Shown in pieces: positions 48,745 through 58,502 of a stretch of DNA of 64,000 nucleotides. The DNA lies in contig JALBYF010000041.1 of assembly GCA_023212725.1 (NCBI GenBank), positions 62,001 to 126,000 on the forward strand. Direction: 5' to 3'. Source of the stretch: Tranzscheliella williamsii. Taxonomy: Eukaryota > Basidiomycota > Ustilaginomycetes > Ustilaginales > Ustilaginaceae. The notes beneath the pieces are model-generated. The model was given only the letters and a program-made list of their open reading frames with translations, was not told the origin of the DNA and did not search any database. A program made the translations under genes and the position numbers. Within the stretch, counting starts at the first letter, position 1. The number at the start of each line of letters is the position of its first letter.

Positions 48745-51700
48745 ATGACCGCCGTACCGGCTGTACTGGAATCGTCCAACAGCGTACCGGTTCACGACCT
48801 TTTCGAACACAACGACGTCCCTGCGCTTCAGTCACCGCTGCCTGCGCCGCAGCAAGCCGCATCTCCTCCGCACCCCGTCCTCGTTGCGGCAGAGGCCTCC
48901 TCCTCTGCCTCCGTTGCTGCAGCCTCCGCGTCGCAGTCGCGCAACAATCTACTTGGCTCCGATGGCTTTGGCCAGATCGGTGCACAGCTTTGGGCCCAAC
49001 GCGAAGAGAGTGTCGTGCGCAACCGCCAAGGCAGCGTTCTTACTCGCGGCCTCATTCTTAAAACCGACCACTTTGCTGGCGGCGCTCACAACGCTCATCT
49101 CAATCTTCATCTCCAAGGCGCACCCAACTTTCGCAAGGCAGACTGCTCCCTCGAAGTGTATGGCGTAGCTCAACCCACCATTACAGGTCTCAAGACCATC
49201 CTCTCCGTCCTCAGAGCCCGTCCCCTTAAGCCCTCCTCGTCCGGCGCACAGCCTCCAACACCTGCACCCACCACCACCTTGGCCTTGTCACCCCCTCCAA
49301 CCACCTCCGCCACTATCTCCTCTGATGCCAGCCTCCCCAGCTTCGCAGCTCGCTCCTCTGCCGCTGCTTCGGCGTTTCCCGGCTGGTCTCCTCAGGCCTC
49401 CCCGTATTCCCAGCCCCAGGATGCGAAACCTCTGCAGAGCCCTCCTCTGCCTTCTTCGTCTCGGGAACAGGCGCCTCCAACGGATAAATCTCGCAATTGC
49501 GTCTGGGTCTGCACAAGGGAAGAGCCCGTCATCTATGTAGGAGGTCGGCCCTTTGTCCTTAGGGAGGCAGAGCGTCCCGTCAGCACTTTTGGCCTGAGCA
49601 TGCGCGCCGATAACCTCGAAGCCATCGAATTGCGTCTCAAGCAGGACATCCTCAGAGAAGCATCCAAATATGGTGGTCTTGTCATGGTTCACGAGGAGAC
49701 CGGTGGCGGTAAAATGGAGCCTACATGGATTGCCATCGATGAGGCTTCGGTCCGTACGGTGCGAGAGGTGTGGGAGAGCGTCAAAGCCGAGGGTTGGAGA
49801 GTCGACTATCACCGCATCCCCATTGCTCAGGATCACGCCATCGAGAACAACTATCTCGACGCATATACCCAAGTCATTAAGGACCTCGATCCCACCGAGA
49901 CTAGTCTGGTGGCCAACTGCGGCGTCGGCTTTACCCGAACAACATTTGCCATGGTCGCTGCCGTCATCCTCCGCCGGAAACAGATGCTCTTGCTCGGCTT
50001 CCACGACCCTTTCGAACAGCTCATCGAAGAGCGCAAGTCACCCTTGCAGGCCGCTGCCAACAGCACGCCTCACTCTGGTGTCGCAAAGTCTCTCCGCCAG
50101 GCTAGCGAGCAGCAGGCTCAGAACCTATCGCTATTGCGCCTCATCCGTGTCCTCAACGTCAGCCTATCGACACGTGACTCGCAATCCACCATCGAGATCC
50201 TCCTTTCCAATCCATCGCTTCTCGAATCTCTGCGCAAAGCCAACTCTGGCGACTATGGTGTTATCCGACAGCTGGCTGGCTTGCTCGATGAAGGCCTCGA
50301 GAACAAGGCAGTCGTCGATATTGCCATTGACAGCTGTGCCCACGTTACCAACCTCAGAGAGACCATCCTTTCATCCAGGATCAACTACTCAACCGACGCC
50401 CTCGACGAGGCACAAGCGACGCTGCACCTCGAAAGGGCGGCAAAATCGCTCGAAAGATACTTTTTTCTGGTGGCGTTTGCTAGTTATGTCAATGCAAGCA
50501 AGACGGCTACCTTCCAGCACCGCTTCGCCAACTGGCTCAAGAACAGAGCCGAAATTTGGAGAGGCATTCAACTTATTCGGTCCAAAGGGCGTCGTCTCTA
50601 CTTTTTCGATCCCGTGGGCGATCTTCGCATTCTTAGTGGCGGTAAGGCAGGCGAGCTGGTCGCCACCTCGGAGAAGCTGCAAAGGCGCTTTGGCGAGGTC
50701 TCTGGCCAAGGTGCGCAGGTGCCTGGAGACGAGTTTGCTGATTACGTGATCCGCAACCGCGCCGGCATCGTTCTGCGTCCGTTCACGTTGCTCAAATGCG
50801 ACATCTGGCGACAGTTTATCGAGAAAAATGCCGGCCTGCCCATCCGAGGCACCATCAATTTCCGTCGCATCCCCGGCAGCAACATTTTTGCCACCGGTCA
50901 GCCCACCGTTGGCGGTATCCGCAATGTTATTGCAGCTTTGCAGGAGCACTATGCCGCCCAACCCGACGCTGCCCACTATCCCACTCGAACGGTGACGTGG
51001 ATCAATCTGCGTGAAGAGCCGATCGTCTATGTCAATGGCAAGCCGTATTGCCTGCGTCAAAAGGGCATGTCCCTCCGCAACATCAAGGCATACAGTGGCA
51101 TCAACTGGGACAGGCTGCTTCTGCTCGAGGATCGGCTTAAGAACGATGTTGTCAACGAGTTGAACGCAGGCGAAGGGCGTCTGCTACTGCACACAGAGAC
51201 TGCGGATGGCACGGTCGTGCCGATCTGGGAGGAAGCGGGCACCCAAGACGTCGACACCGTTCAGGAGATCATGAATTCGATCGGCGCGGACTTTAAGAGC
51301 AAGATCCAGCTTCGGTTCCGCCGCATCCCCATGACCGCTGAGAAGCCGCCGGACTTTTCCGATATCAGCGAGCTGCTCTCCACCGTCCTCCAGGCCAACG
51401 TGGAGCGCCACCCGATCGTGCTCAACTGCCAGCTTGGTCGCGGGCGAAGTACCATGACGGCGGTCCTCATTCTGATGATCGCACGGTGGCTGAAGCAGAG
51501 CCAGTCCGGTTTCAGCGAAATGCGTATTCAGGAAGTCGGCGACGATCCTGACGCCAGCGCTACCGATGGCCTCGATGGTGCCCCGTTAAATTCGCCTGGC
51601 GGCAGCGGGCCTGCGACGCCGTACGCCCGGGAAACCATCCAGCCGGATCTGCTGGAAGAAAGCGTTGACGGCCGTAGCGCAGAGGGGGGCAAGTCTGTCA

Positions 51701-53613
51701 AGAGGGAGCCGCTGAGCTATCACGTTATCAACAGTCTGCTGCGAGTGATTCCCAAGGGTCTCGAGGTGAAGAGGATGGTGGACGACTGTATCGACCAGTG
51801 CTCGACCGTGACGAACTTGCGCGATGCCATCGAGGACTCGCGACTGGCGGCGGAAGACACGGAAGACGAGGCGCTGCGGAAGAAGCGGATCCAGAGCGCA
51901 ATCCACAATTTGCGGCGCTACTTCCTGCTGATCGTCTTCCAATCGTACCTGATCCAGACTAAGCCGGACCTGCTGGAGGCATCGCCGAGCTTCCGCACGT
52001 TTGTGATGCGGCAGCCAGTCTTCGACACGATCGCCAAGGAGTTTGACAAGATCGACATTTCCACCATTATGCCGCTGCAGAAGGTTGATGCGAGCGACGG
52101 GATGGCGCTGTCGGACGAGGTGCAGGAGGTGGTCTCGCACCGGAGCGGCAGCATCCTGTCTGCCTACACGATGCTCAAGTCGGATTTCTTCAGCGGTATC
52201 CTCAAGCTGGGGTTGCCGGAGCGGATCGAGGGAATGCCGAACTTGCGCGGGGTGCCGCTGCTGCTGACGCCTCCGAGCGGCGCAGGGCCGGCGAATGCGT
52301 CTGGCAGTCCGATCGCGCCCAAGACGCCGATCGTTACGCACGGCCGGGAGACGTGGGGGTCGGGGATGCCCACCATGGACGGGCTGCGGCGCGGGCTGAG
52401 CCGGATGGGCGCGGCGCCGAATGGGCCGGCCAAGGTGGTATGGACCTCGCTGCGCGAGGAGCCGGTGCTTTACGTCAATGGGCGGCCGCACGTGCTGCGG
52501 CTGGCGGACCAACCGATCACCAACATTGAGGCGACCGGGGTGACGACGGACGTGGTGGAGGGGATGGAGGTGGCGCTGAAGAACGACATGCTCAAGGAAG
52601 CGGCGGACCGGAGCGGGCGGGTGCTGCTGCACGACGAGGTCGAGATCCGGCAGGGCGAGTTCGACATTATCCCGGTCTGGGAGACAGTCAAGGAGGGCGA
52701 TGTGCTAACGCCGCGCGAGGTGTACGAGCTGGTGCAGCGCGAGGGATACAAGGTGGACTATGCACGGCTGGCGATCACCGACGAGCAGGCGCCGGTGCCC
52801 GCGGTCTTCTCGCAACTGGAGGAGCGCGTGATCACGGCGCTGCAGACGGGCTCGGCGTGCGTGTTCAACTGCCAGATGGGGCGCGGGCGGACGACGACGG
52901 GGATGGTGATCGCGTCGCTGGTCTCCACGGTGTGGCACTATGGCGGGCAGCTGGTGACGGGCTACGAGATGAGCGGCTCGCTGATGCTGCCGGGGGCAGC
53001 AGCGGCGGGGCGGGCCGAGGGCGACGCAGGACAGGCGGTGACGCAGCAGGCGGAGGAGGACGGGTTTAGACAGCCCAAGGACAATCTGGACAGTCGGGAG
53101 GACGACCTGTGGCTGCAGGGTGAGTGGCGGACGATCCTGCAGCTGGTGGGCGTGCTTTCGCACGGCAAGCTGGCCAAGAAGCTCACCGACCGCGCCGTGG
53201 ACCGGATGGAGGCGGTGCAGAACCTGCGCAAGGCGATCTACGACTCGAAGCTGCGCGCGGACAATGCGGAACGCGGCAGCAAGAAGCACCGCCACCTCTC
53301 GACGGTATTCACCAACTACCTGCAGCGGTACGGCTACCTGATTACGTTTGCCAACTACCTGCTCGAGAAGAGCGAGGCGGACGGCTTTCTCCCGCTCCTA
53401 CTGCCGCTCGGTGGTGGGCCGGCGCTGGCGGTGGACGCGCCCGACGAGCGCGCCCCCGCCCGCGCGCGCTCTGCCTCGGTCTCGTCGCACCAGTCCGGCT
53501 CCACGGCGTCGACCCACACCGACACCGCCGGCCGCCGCTTCCCGTCGTTCCTCGGCTGGCTCCAGCCGCGCCGCGAGATCGCCAACATCCTCGGCCGCAA
53601 CCGCCTCGAGTAG
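48745..53613 (+). CDS. Paladin-type phosphatase with three PTP-like modules
   Basis: One exon, 1622 residues from the ATG at 48745 (MTAVPAVLESS); upstream in-frame sequence has only a TTG. Three related modules each start with RNRAG/RQGS..L, a segment [L/T]REEPVxYVxGRPxxLR (about 255, 755, 1235), and end with a CX5R loop: NCGVGFTRTTFAM (about 391), NCQLGRGRSTMTAV (about 893) and NCQMGRGRTTTGMV (about 1374). The first lacks the RGR form but keeps Cys and Arg. Helical segments with conserved VTNLRxAI follow each module. This is the paladin/PTP-like phytase-related architecture; animal paladin (about half this length) is reported to act on phosphoinositides. Which fungal modules are active is unknown. 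Inserted Pro/Ser-rich linkers are seen at 165-245 in the first and 940-980 in the second. Confidence 0.85.
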   Translation: MTAVPAVLESSNSVPVHDLFEHNDVPALQSPLPAPQQAASPPHPVLVAAEASSSASVAAASASQSRNNLLGSDGFGQIGAQLWAQREESVVRNRQGSVLTRGLILKTDHFAGGAHNAHLNLHLQGAPNFRKADCSLEVYGVAQPTITGLKTILSVLRARPLKPSSSGAQPPTPAPTTTLALSPPPTTSATISSDASLPSFAARSSAAASAFPGWSPQASPYSQPQDAKPLQSPPLPSSSREQAPPTDKSRNCVWVCTREEPVIYVGGRPFVLREAERPVSTFGLSMRADNLEAIELRLKQDILREASKYGGLVMVHEETGGGKMEPTWIAIDEASVRTVREVWESVKAEGWRVDYHRIPIAQDHAIENNYLDAYTQVIKDLDPTETSLVANCGVGFTRTTFAMVAAVILRRKQMLLLGFHDPFEQLIEERKSPLQAAANSTPHSGVAKSLRQASEQQAQNLSLLRLIRVLNVSLSTRDSQSTIEILLSNPSLLESLRKANSGDYGVIRQLAGLLDEGLENKAVVDIAIDSCAHVTNLRETILSSRINYSTDALDEAQATLHLERAAKSLERYFFLVAFASYVNASKTATFQHRFANWLKNRAEIWRGIQLIRSKGRRLYFFDPVGDLRILSGGKAGELVATSEKLQRRFGEVSGQGAQVPGDEFADYVIRNRAGIVLRPFTLLKCDIWRQFIEKNAGLPIRGTINFRRIPGSNIFATGQPTVGGIRNVIAALQEHYAAQPDAAHYPTRTVTWINLREEPIVYVNGKPYCLRQKGMSLRNIKAYSGINWDRLLLLEDRLKNDVVNELNAGEGRLLLHTETADGTVVPIWEEAGTQDVDTVQEIMNSIGADFKSKIQLRFRRIPMTAEKPPDFSDISELLSTVLQANVERHPIVLNCQLGRGRSTMTAVLILMIARWLKQSQSGFSEMRIQEVGDDPDASATDGLDGAPLNSPGGSGPATPYARETIQPDLLEESVDGRSAEGGKSVKREPLSYHVINSLLRVIPKGLEVKRMVDDCIDQCSTVTNLRDAIEDSRLAAEDTEDEALRKKRIQSAIHNLRRYFLLIVFQSYLIQTKPDLLEASPSFRTFVMRQPVFDTIAKEFDKIDISTIMPLQKVDASDGMALSDEVQEVVSHRSGSILSAYTMLKSDFFSGILKLGLPERIEGMPNLRGVPLLLTPPSGAGPANASGSPIAPKTPIVTHGRETWGSGMPTMDGLRRGLSRMGAAPNGPAKVVWTSLREEPVLYVNGRPHVLRLADQPITNIEATGVTTDVVEGMEVALKNDMLKEAADRSGRVLLHDEVEIRQGEFDIIPVWETVKEGDVLTPREVYELVQREGYKVDYARLAITDEQAPVPAVFSQLEERVITALQTGSACVFNCQMGRGRTTTGMVIASLVSTVWHYGGQLVTGYEMSGSLMLPGAAAAGRAEGDAGQAVTQQAEEDGFRQPKDNLDSREDDLWLQGEWRTILQLVGVLSHGKLAKKLTDRAVDRMEAVQNLRKAIYDSKLRADNAERGSKKHRHLSTVFTNYLQRYGYLITFANYLLEKSEADGFLPLLLPLGGGPALAVDAPDERAPARARSASVSSHQSGSTASTHTDTAGRRFPSFLGWLQPRREIANILGRNRLE

Positions 53614-53815
53614 TCCCGACCGGCCCGTCGTAGCTACCACACGCACCCCAGCCGTGGCGCAGAAACATAGAAAGAACGCATTTCACGGGCATGCTCGGCC
53701 GACGCGCGTCACAGACCGAGAGACACGCACGGGACGGGAGGCTGAGAATGGATAGATGGGCCATGGCACACGGACGATGCGGAGAGAGGAGAGGCGGGTG
53801 GGAGGGATGGAGGAG

Positions 53816-54790
53816 CTAGACACGGCAGTTGTTGATGCCGACGATGAGGATGTCGGAGGCGCCAATGGCCTCAAGCTTGTCCATAATGGTAGCGACGGAG
53901 GCCTTGAGGACCATCGAGGAGACGGCGTTCCATTCTGGGTCTTCGAGCGGGCTGACGGTGGCGGCTCTGCGGCCGGGGGTGATCTGGAGGGCGTCGGGGA
54001 GGTGGGATTTCTGGACGTTGTACTGGCAGAGGACGTATTTGGAGGCGGCGATGACGCCGCGGATGCGCGCGGTGATGAGGCGGATGAGGTCGGTGTTGGA
54101 GCGCGGGTGTGGGGTTGTGGATTTGATCAGGACGGCCTGGGAGGAGAGGAGCGTGGCGATCGGGGTGAGGCCGCAGGCGCGCATGGTTTCGCCGCTCTCG
54201 ACCAGGTCTACGATGCCGTCCGCGAGGCCGAGCGCGCAGGCGGCCTCTACCGAGCCGCCGACGTATTCGATCTGGGTGGTGAGTGCCGTGTCGGCGGGAA
54301 GGGTGCCAGCGGCACGACGCTCGGCGCTGACGCGAGCGTCGAGCTCAGCAAAGTAGCGGCCGGCAAGGTAATCGAAGCTGGTGACGACCTTTTTGCCGAC
54401 CAGCTGCTCGATGGATGTGATCGGGTCGGCGCTGCGCGACAGTGCGGGCTCTGGGATCTGCACCTGGAGCGAGCACTTGCCAAAGCCCAGTGCGAGCTCT
54501 TCGGTAATCAGCGCACTGACACGCTCGCCCGCCTCCTGCACCATATCCTGCCCCGTGATACCCAGATCCACATTGCCCTCGCCGACAAAGCGCGGAATGT
54601 CGGCCGCGGGCAGAAAGACAAGCGCGATGGGCAGATTCTGCACCAGCGCCACATCCAACCGATGCTGCCGCTTGAACTGCACATCCGCCCCCGCCAGAAT
54701 CTCGAGACACTTTTCGTACAGCCGCCCCTTCTTGGGAATCGCGAACAGCAACCGGCCGTTCAGGTTCTCCGCACTGAGCAGATTCGACAT
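53816..54790 (-). CDS. HIS1: ATP phosphoribosyltransferase, histidine biosynthesis step 1
   Basis: One exon, 324 residues, starting MSNLLSAENLNGRLLFAIPK. The HisG fold is clear: AIPKKGRLYEKCLEIL, FLPAADIPRFVGEGNVDLGI, TGQDMV, VGKKVVTSFDYLAGRYF, EYVGGSVEAACALGLADGIV with DLVESGETMRACGL (the phosphoribosyl pyrophosphate-binding E-S-G-x-T), and a C-terminal regulatory domain with LEDPEWNAVSSMV and DILIVGINNCRV typical of the long, histidine-inhibited form. It condenses ATP and PRPP to phosphoribosyl-ATP in the cytosol. A TGACTC Gcn4/Cpc1 site lies upstream, consistent with general amino acid control. Confidence 0.97.
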   Translation of the reverse strand: MSNLLSAENLNGRLLFAIPKKGRLYEKCLEILAGADVQFKRQHRLDVALVQNLPIALVFLPAADIPRFVGEGNVDLGITGQDMVQEAGERVSALITEELALGFGKCSLQVQIPEPALSRSADPITSIEQLVGKKVVTSFDYLAGRYFAELDARVSAERRAAGTLPADTALTTQIEYVGGSVEAACALGLADGIVDLVESGETMRACGLTPIATLLSSQAVLIKSTTPHPRSNTDLIRLITARIRGVIAASKYVLCQYNVQKSHLPDALQITPGRRAATVSPLEDPEWNAVSSMVLKASVATIMDKLEAIGASDILIVGINNCRV

Positions 54791-55388
54791 GGTGGCGAGC
54801 GGTGCGCGTGCGCGGGCTGCGTCCGTGTCGGCGAGTTCGAGCGAGTCTCAGCGGCCTGTCCACGGGGTGGTGGTCGTGAGCGCGAGCACCAGCACCAGCG
54901 CCAGCACCCGAATCTTTCGTTCTTCTCGCCCAGCCAAAAAAAAGACGCCTTGCAGCTTATAGATAGCCTACGCGCAAACATCCACCGCCCTGCACATTGA
55001 ATTGAAAAGCCGTTGATTCGAGTCACAGAGAAAGCCACGAAATAGCAGACAAAGCCACGTTTGAAAAGGACCGGCACGTGCATCGCCGATTAGTGATTAC
55101 AATAGGTTGCCGGCCAATTCGCGGTGCATGGCTAGGCTTCGACGACGATCATCTAGAGGCTGTAACAGATCTCGGCCAACTCCGGGGCGCGCAGTACGCA
55201 AGCTGCTTAGCCGTAGCCTCTGCGCTCCCGGCCAGCTACTGCTCACCATGTGCTGACAGCAGGCGTCACTGCAGACCAGGTGGCGGGGACAGCCAATCGG
55301 CAGGAGAGTACAGTTATACAGTGCTTGCGACAGAAAGCGCATTGTGCGGCGAAGAGCAGGCTATGCCGGAGCAGTGTATGCACGGCGA
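54791..55388. promoter_or_regulatory. HIS1 promoter and zinc transporter 3' flank
   Basis: 598 bp between two minus-strand genes. A weak TATAAG on the minus strand at 54956-54961 lies 166 bp before the ATG, and the Gcn4 core is at 55020-55025. An A-rich run is at 54935-54943. Confidence 0.45.
55020..55025 (-). promoter_or_regulatory. TGACTC core, Gcn4/Cpc1-type site upstream of HIS1
   Basis: Minus strand TGACTC (plus GAGTCA), 230 bp before the HIS1 ATG. TGACTC is the classical general-control core bound by the bZIP factor Gcn4/Cpc1. A single six-base match is weak alone, but the gene is a canonical target. Confidence 0.45.
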
Positions 55389-55740
55389 CTAGTGATGACG
55401 GTGGCAGCCGCCATCGTGATGTTTATGCTGATGCTGCTGGGGCGTCGACGGGCACGACTGACCGTGTTGAGGGCTGTGGCTGTGACTGTGGCTGTGACTG
55501 TGGCCGTGGCCGTGACCGTTTGCAGACGGATGCGGACCGTGCGAGTGTCCGGGAGAATGGTCGTGGTGTAGGCCGGCGTGGGAATGACCCTGTCCATGCT
55601 TGTCGTTGCCCGCGTGGTGATGATGATTCGGGCTGCGGTCGTGATTGTGGTGGCCGGCGTGGCCATGATCGTGGCTGTGGCTATGCCCGTGGTCGTGATC
55701 GTGACCGTGGTCGTGGCCGTGATTGTGGCCGTGGTCGTGC
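55389..55740 (-). repeat. His-rich low-complexity coding tract
   Basis: The C-terminal tail of the zinc transporter is built from (GAC/CAC)-type hexamers reading HGHDHG and HSHSHS. It reads as open frames in several other phases, which are shadows. Confidence 0.75.
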
Positions 55741-58502
55741 GCGCAGGCGAAGCTCACGTCGGCACCGTCTTCTTCGTGTCCGTCTCGCTTGACGCTGACG
55801 GTCAGTTCGCCGGCGCGGAGGGAGCCTCGGAGCATTTCGCCGGCTAGCAGGCCGCGGCCTGCGCCCACGCTGGGAGCCAGCCGTTCCCAGACCCACTTGG
55901 TCATCTCGAAGCAGTCCGCCTCCGAGGCGTGTGGCTGCAGAATGACAGTCACCGAAGCCACCAACGAGGCCGACTTACTGCCAAAGTGGATGCCACGGCC
56001 GCCTCCGCCGGCCAGCACGCCCGAGCCACCGCTCGCCTGGCTCAGTGAGGAAGTAGGCGGTGTCAGCTGCCACAGATGCGGCGAAGGGACGTAGGAAACC
56101 AGCGGGTGCTCCTCGACCGCTTTCAGCGCACGCTTCAGCTGCTGCTTGGCCGGAGAGGCGTCCGTCGGCGCGGTCTGCAGAAGCACCTTGCCCAGGGCAA
56201 CCGAGGCAGGATAGGCGACATAGAACATGGAGACCGATTCCAGTCCAGCAAGAACCTTGTCCAATGCGGCTACCTGGAGCGCTGGCATCGTCACGCCGGC
56301 AAAGAGCAGCGTAGAGCTGAAGAAGAGCACGGTAAGACTGAATGGATTGGCCAACAGGGCCAACAGCGGTGTTGCCAGTTCCGAGGGCCGCATGAGAACA
56401 GATCCGCTTCGCCCGTGACCGGCACGTGCGCCACCCGCTCCTCCTCCTGCAGCTGCTGTGCTGATCCCGCAGGCTGCCACCAGCTTGGCGTGATTGCCCA
56501 TGACAATGTTGGAGAAAATGCATGCTGCCAAAGAGAGGGCCAGCAGCAAGTTGGGCATCACCAGTCCGTAGTCATGCTCAGCATGCGCATGCGAATGGTC
56601 GTGTCCTGAAGCCGACTCTGCAATAGAAGCAGCTCCTGGGCCGCCCAAAATGGCAGCGCTTCCGCCTTCAAGTAACGCATGCTCGACCGATTCCTTGAGT
56701 ACATAGACGCTCGCAAAAAGAAGGTAGATGGTCTGAACAAAGTGAAGCAGAGTTGACACGCGATGCGTGCCGTAGGGTCGACGGAGACCAATGCCTTCGG
56801 CTTGGCCACTGCGCCTACGAAGGTCGCTTGCATGCTGCTCCCATCCGGCCGCCCAGTCGGAGATAGCGCTGCTGAGAATCCCCATGGCGTCGAAAACGAC
56901 CAGATAGCCCAGCCCTGTGGCCGCCAACGAGTCTGCATCCTGACCTGCCATCCACAAAGCGGCGCCGAGACCAAAGTGAGAGATGCCGAAGAGCAGCAGT
57001 GGACGCGATGTCTGTGGAATGTGGCCCAGCGCCGAAACCGTCCTCGAGTGCAAAGAACGTTTCTCTTGATGCTGCGGCGAGGAGGCGGGCGAAGCGTGGC
57101 CCTTGCCATCTGGGCTGTCATGCAGAGAGATATCGGAAGACCACGAGATCGACGATACCATGTTTGCGGACGATACCATGTCTGCGGTCGGCATCTCGTT
57201 CGGCTTGGCGGCGTTGGGACTGAGACCAGAGTCTAGCATTGCCACGCTATGTCGATGATGGTGACCCCTACGGCTTTTGGTGGGGCTGGGACTAAGGTTG
57301 GCGTGCTGATCAGGTGCACCGAGGGTGCTTGCCGTTCGCCTGGCAGCTGCACTGGCCGCAAAGCTCTCGGAACGCGGAGACAAAGTGGTGGCATCCGTAC
57401 TGACAGTGATCTGTGGTCGATTGCCGCTTCCCGTCCGTCGATGCATCTGCGGCTTGGAGTCTATCGTAGGCGGAGGGGTCAGGACGGCTGCATGTGCAAG
57501 GCTTTGCCCAAACAACTCTCTCGCTTTGGCCGCATCTGCTTCTGCCTCTGCGTCCGTGCCTGGCCTGGGGAAGAAGACACTTAGATTGCGACTATGGACA
57601 TTCGAGTAATTGCGAGAATGCTCCCTTCTCTCGGCCGCAGACATGTTGGAAAGATCCATCATCGGTGCAGATGGCGGTGCGAGAGAAGACTGGGATGGGC
57701 TGAGGCCGGCGACGCTGTCCATGGCTTCGTAGAGACCATCATCGCCGTCGTCGTTGACTGGTTGCTCGTGATCGTGGCGATGAGGAGATGCTGACGAAGC
57801 CATGGGATCTGGCGATTGATTCGGTGGGCGGCTCATTCCAGGCGAAGGACTGTGATGAGAGTGGATCGGGGGCGATGGAAGTGATCGGATGGACGAGGTG
57901 GAAATGGTGCGTGTTGGAGGCTGCAGGGTGGAAGGATAGGAACCACTGGCCAGGCGAATGGAAGGGGATCGGGAGACGGTACTTGTGCTACTGTGAGATG
58001 AGCTGCCGCTGAGCGTCCTCGGGCGTGGCGCGGTAGCGGTGAGAGTGGAAGGGTGAAGGGTTGCCGCCTGCAGGAGCGGAGAGCGCCTAACGAGTTGCGG
58101 ATCCGCAGTGCGCGACGCCGGCAGCTGGAGTGTGTCTGTCTCGGCGGGCGAGAGAAGTGGCAGTGCTGCCAGGTTATTGGCCGAAGCGTCGAGAGAGGGC
58201 TGTAGCAATGCAGACGGAGATGAAGGAGAAGTGGGTGGGAAGGGATATGACGCTGCTGGAATGCTATGAACTTCGTATTGCTTTGTGATAGATCTGACGG
58301 AGCGCTTGTGGCTCAGCGCAGGTTTGCGAGTAGCTGTGTAGTGCTGCTGGCCTTCGGGGATGGTCTGGTGCTGGTGGAGCGGTTCAGCGGTGTTGGCAAG
58401 TGGGGATGCGCGCAGGACGGGAGCAGTGGGATCTGGCGCCGAGGTGCTGGGCAGTGGTGAAGAGGGGAACTGAAGGGAGTGCTTTTCCTGTGATGGAGGC
58501 AT
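55389..58502 (-). CDS. Zrg17/ZnT6-like cation diffusion facilitator with His-rich tail
   Basis: One exon, 1037 residues from MPPSQEKHSLQFP. Residues 1-500 are Ser/Pro-rich and disordered. Six membrane helices then follow: LLLFGISHFGLGAALWMAG; LAATGLGYLVVFDAMGIL; a PYGTHRVSTLLHFVQ motif before helix 3 (IYLLFASVYVLKES); a His-rich loop HDHSHAHAEHDYG; LLLALSLAACIFSNIVMG; LTVLFFSSTLLFAG; and SVSMFYVAYPASVALG. The PYGxxR and E-rich helix 3 end are CDF hallmarks. The zinc-transport HxxxD sites of helices 2 and 5 are not seen (helix 2 has YLVVFD), as in Zrg17 and ZnT6, which act as partners of Msc2/ZnT5 in the secretory pathway. The last 120 residues hold about 45 His in HGHDHGHS runs and may buffer zinc. 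Partnership is inferred. Confidence 0.8.
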   Translation of the reverse strand: MPPSQEKHSLQFPSSPLPSTSAPDPTAPVLRASPLANTAEPLHQHQTIPEGQQHYTATRKPALSHKRSVRSITKQYEVHSIPAASYPFPPTSPSSPSALLQPSLDASANNLAALPLLSPAETDTLQLPASRTADPQLVRRSPLLQAATLHPSTLTATAPRPRTLSGSSSHSSTSTVSRSPSIRLASGSYPSTLQPPTRTISTSSIRSLPSPPIHSHHSPSPGMSRPPNQSPDPMASSASPHRHDHEQPVNDDGDDGLYEAMDSVAGLSPSQSSLAPPSAPMMDLSNMSAAERREHSRNYSNVHSRNLSVFFPRPGTDAEAEADAAKARELFGQSLAHAAVLTPPPTIDSKPQMHRRTGSGNRPQITVSTDATTLSPRSESFAASAAARRTASTLGAPDQHANLSPSPTKSRRGHHHRHSVAMLDSGLSPNAAKPNEMPTADMVSSANMVSSISWSSDISLHDSPDGKGHASPASSPQHQEKRSLHSRTVSALGHIPQTSRPLLLFGISHFGLGAALWMAGQDADSLAATGLGYLVVFDAMGILSSAISDWAAGWEQHASDLRRRSGQAEGIGLRRPYGTHRVSTLLHFVQTIYLLFASVYVLKESVEHALLEGGSAAILGGPGAASIAESASGHDHSHAHAEHDYGLVMPNLLLALSLAACIFSNIVMGNHAKLVAACGISTAAAGGGAGGARAGHGRSGSVLMRPSELATPLLALLANPFSLTVLFFSSTLLFAGVTMPALQVAALDKVLAGLESVSMFYVAYPASVALGKVLLQTAPTDASPAKQQLKRALKAVEEHPLVSYVPSPHLWQLTPPTSSLSQASGGSGVLAGGGGRGIHFGSKSASLVASVTVILQPHASEADCFEMTKWVWERLAPSVGAGRGLLAGEMLRGSLRAGELTVSVKRDGHEEDGADVSFACAHDHGHNHGHDHGHDHDHGHSHSHDHGHAGHHNHDRSPNHHHHAGNDKHGQGHSHAGLHHDHSPGHSHGPHPSANGHGHGHSHSHSHSHSPQHGQSCPSTPQQHQHKHHDGGCHRHH

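Noticed and set aside
51586..52632. Antisense frame of 348 codons over the paladin-type gene
   Set aside because: Shadow of GC bias; the sense strand has the conserved CX5R modules.
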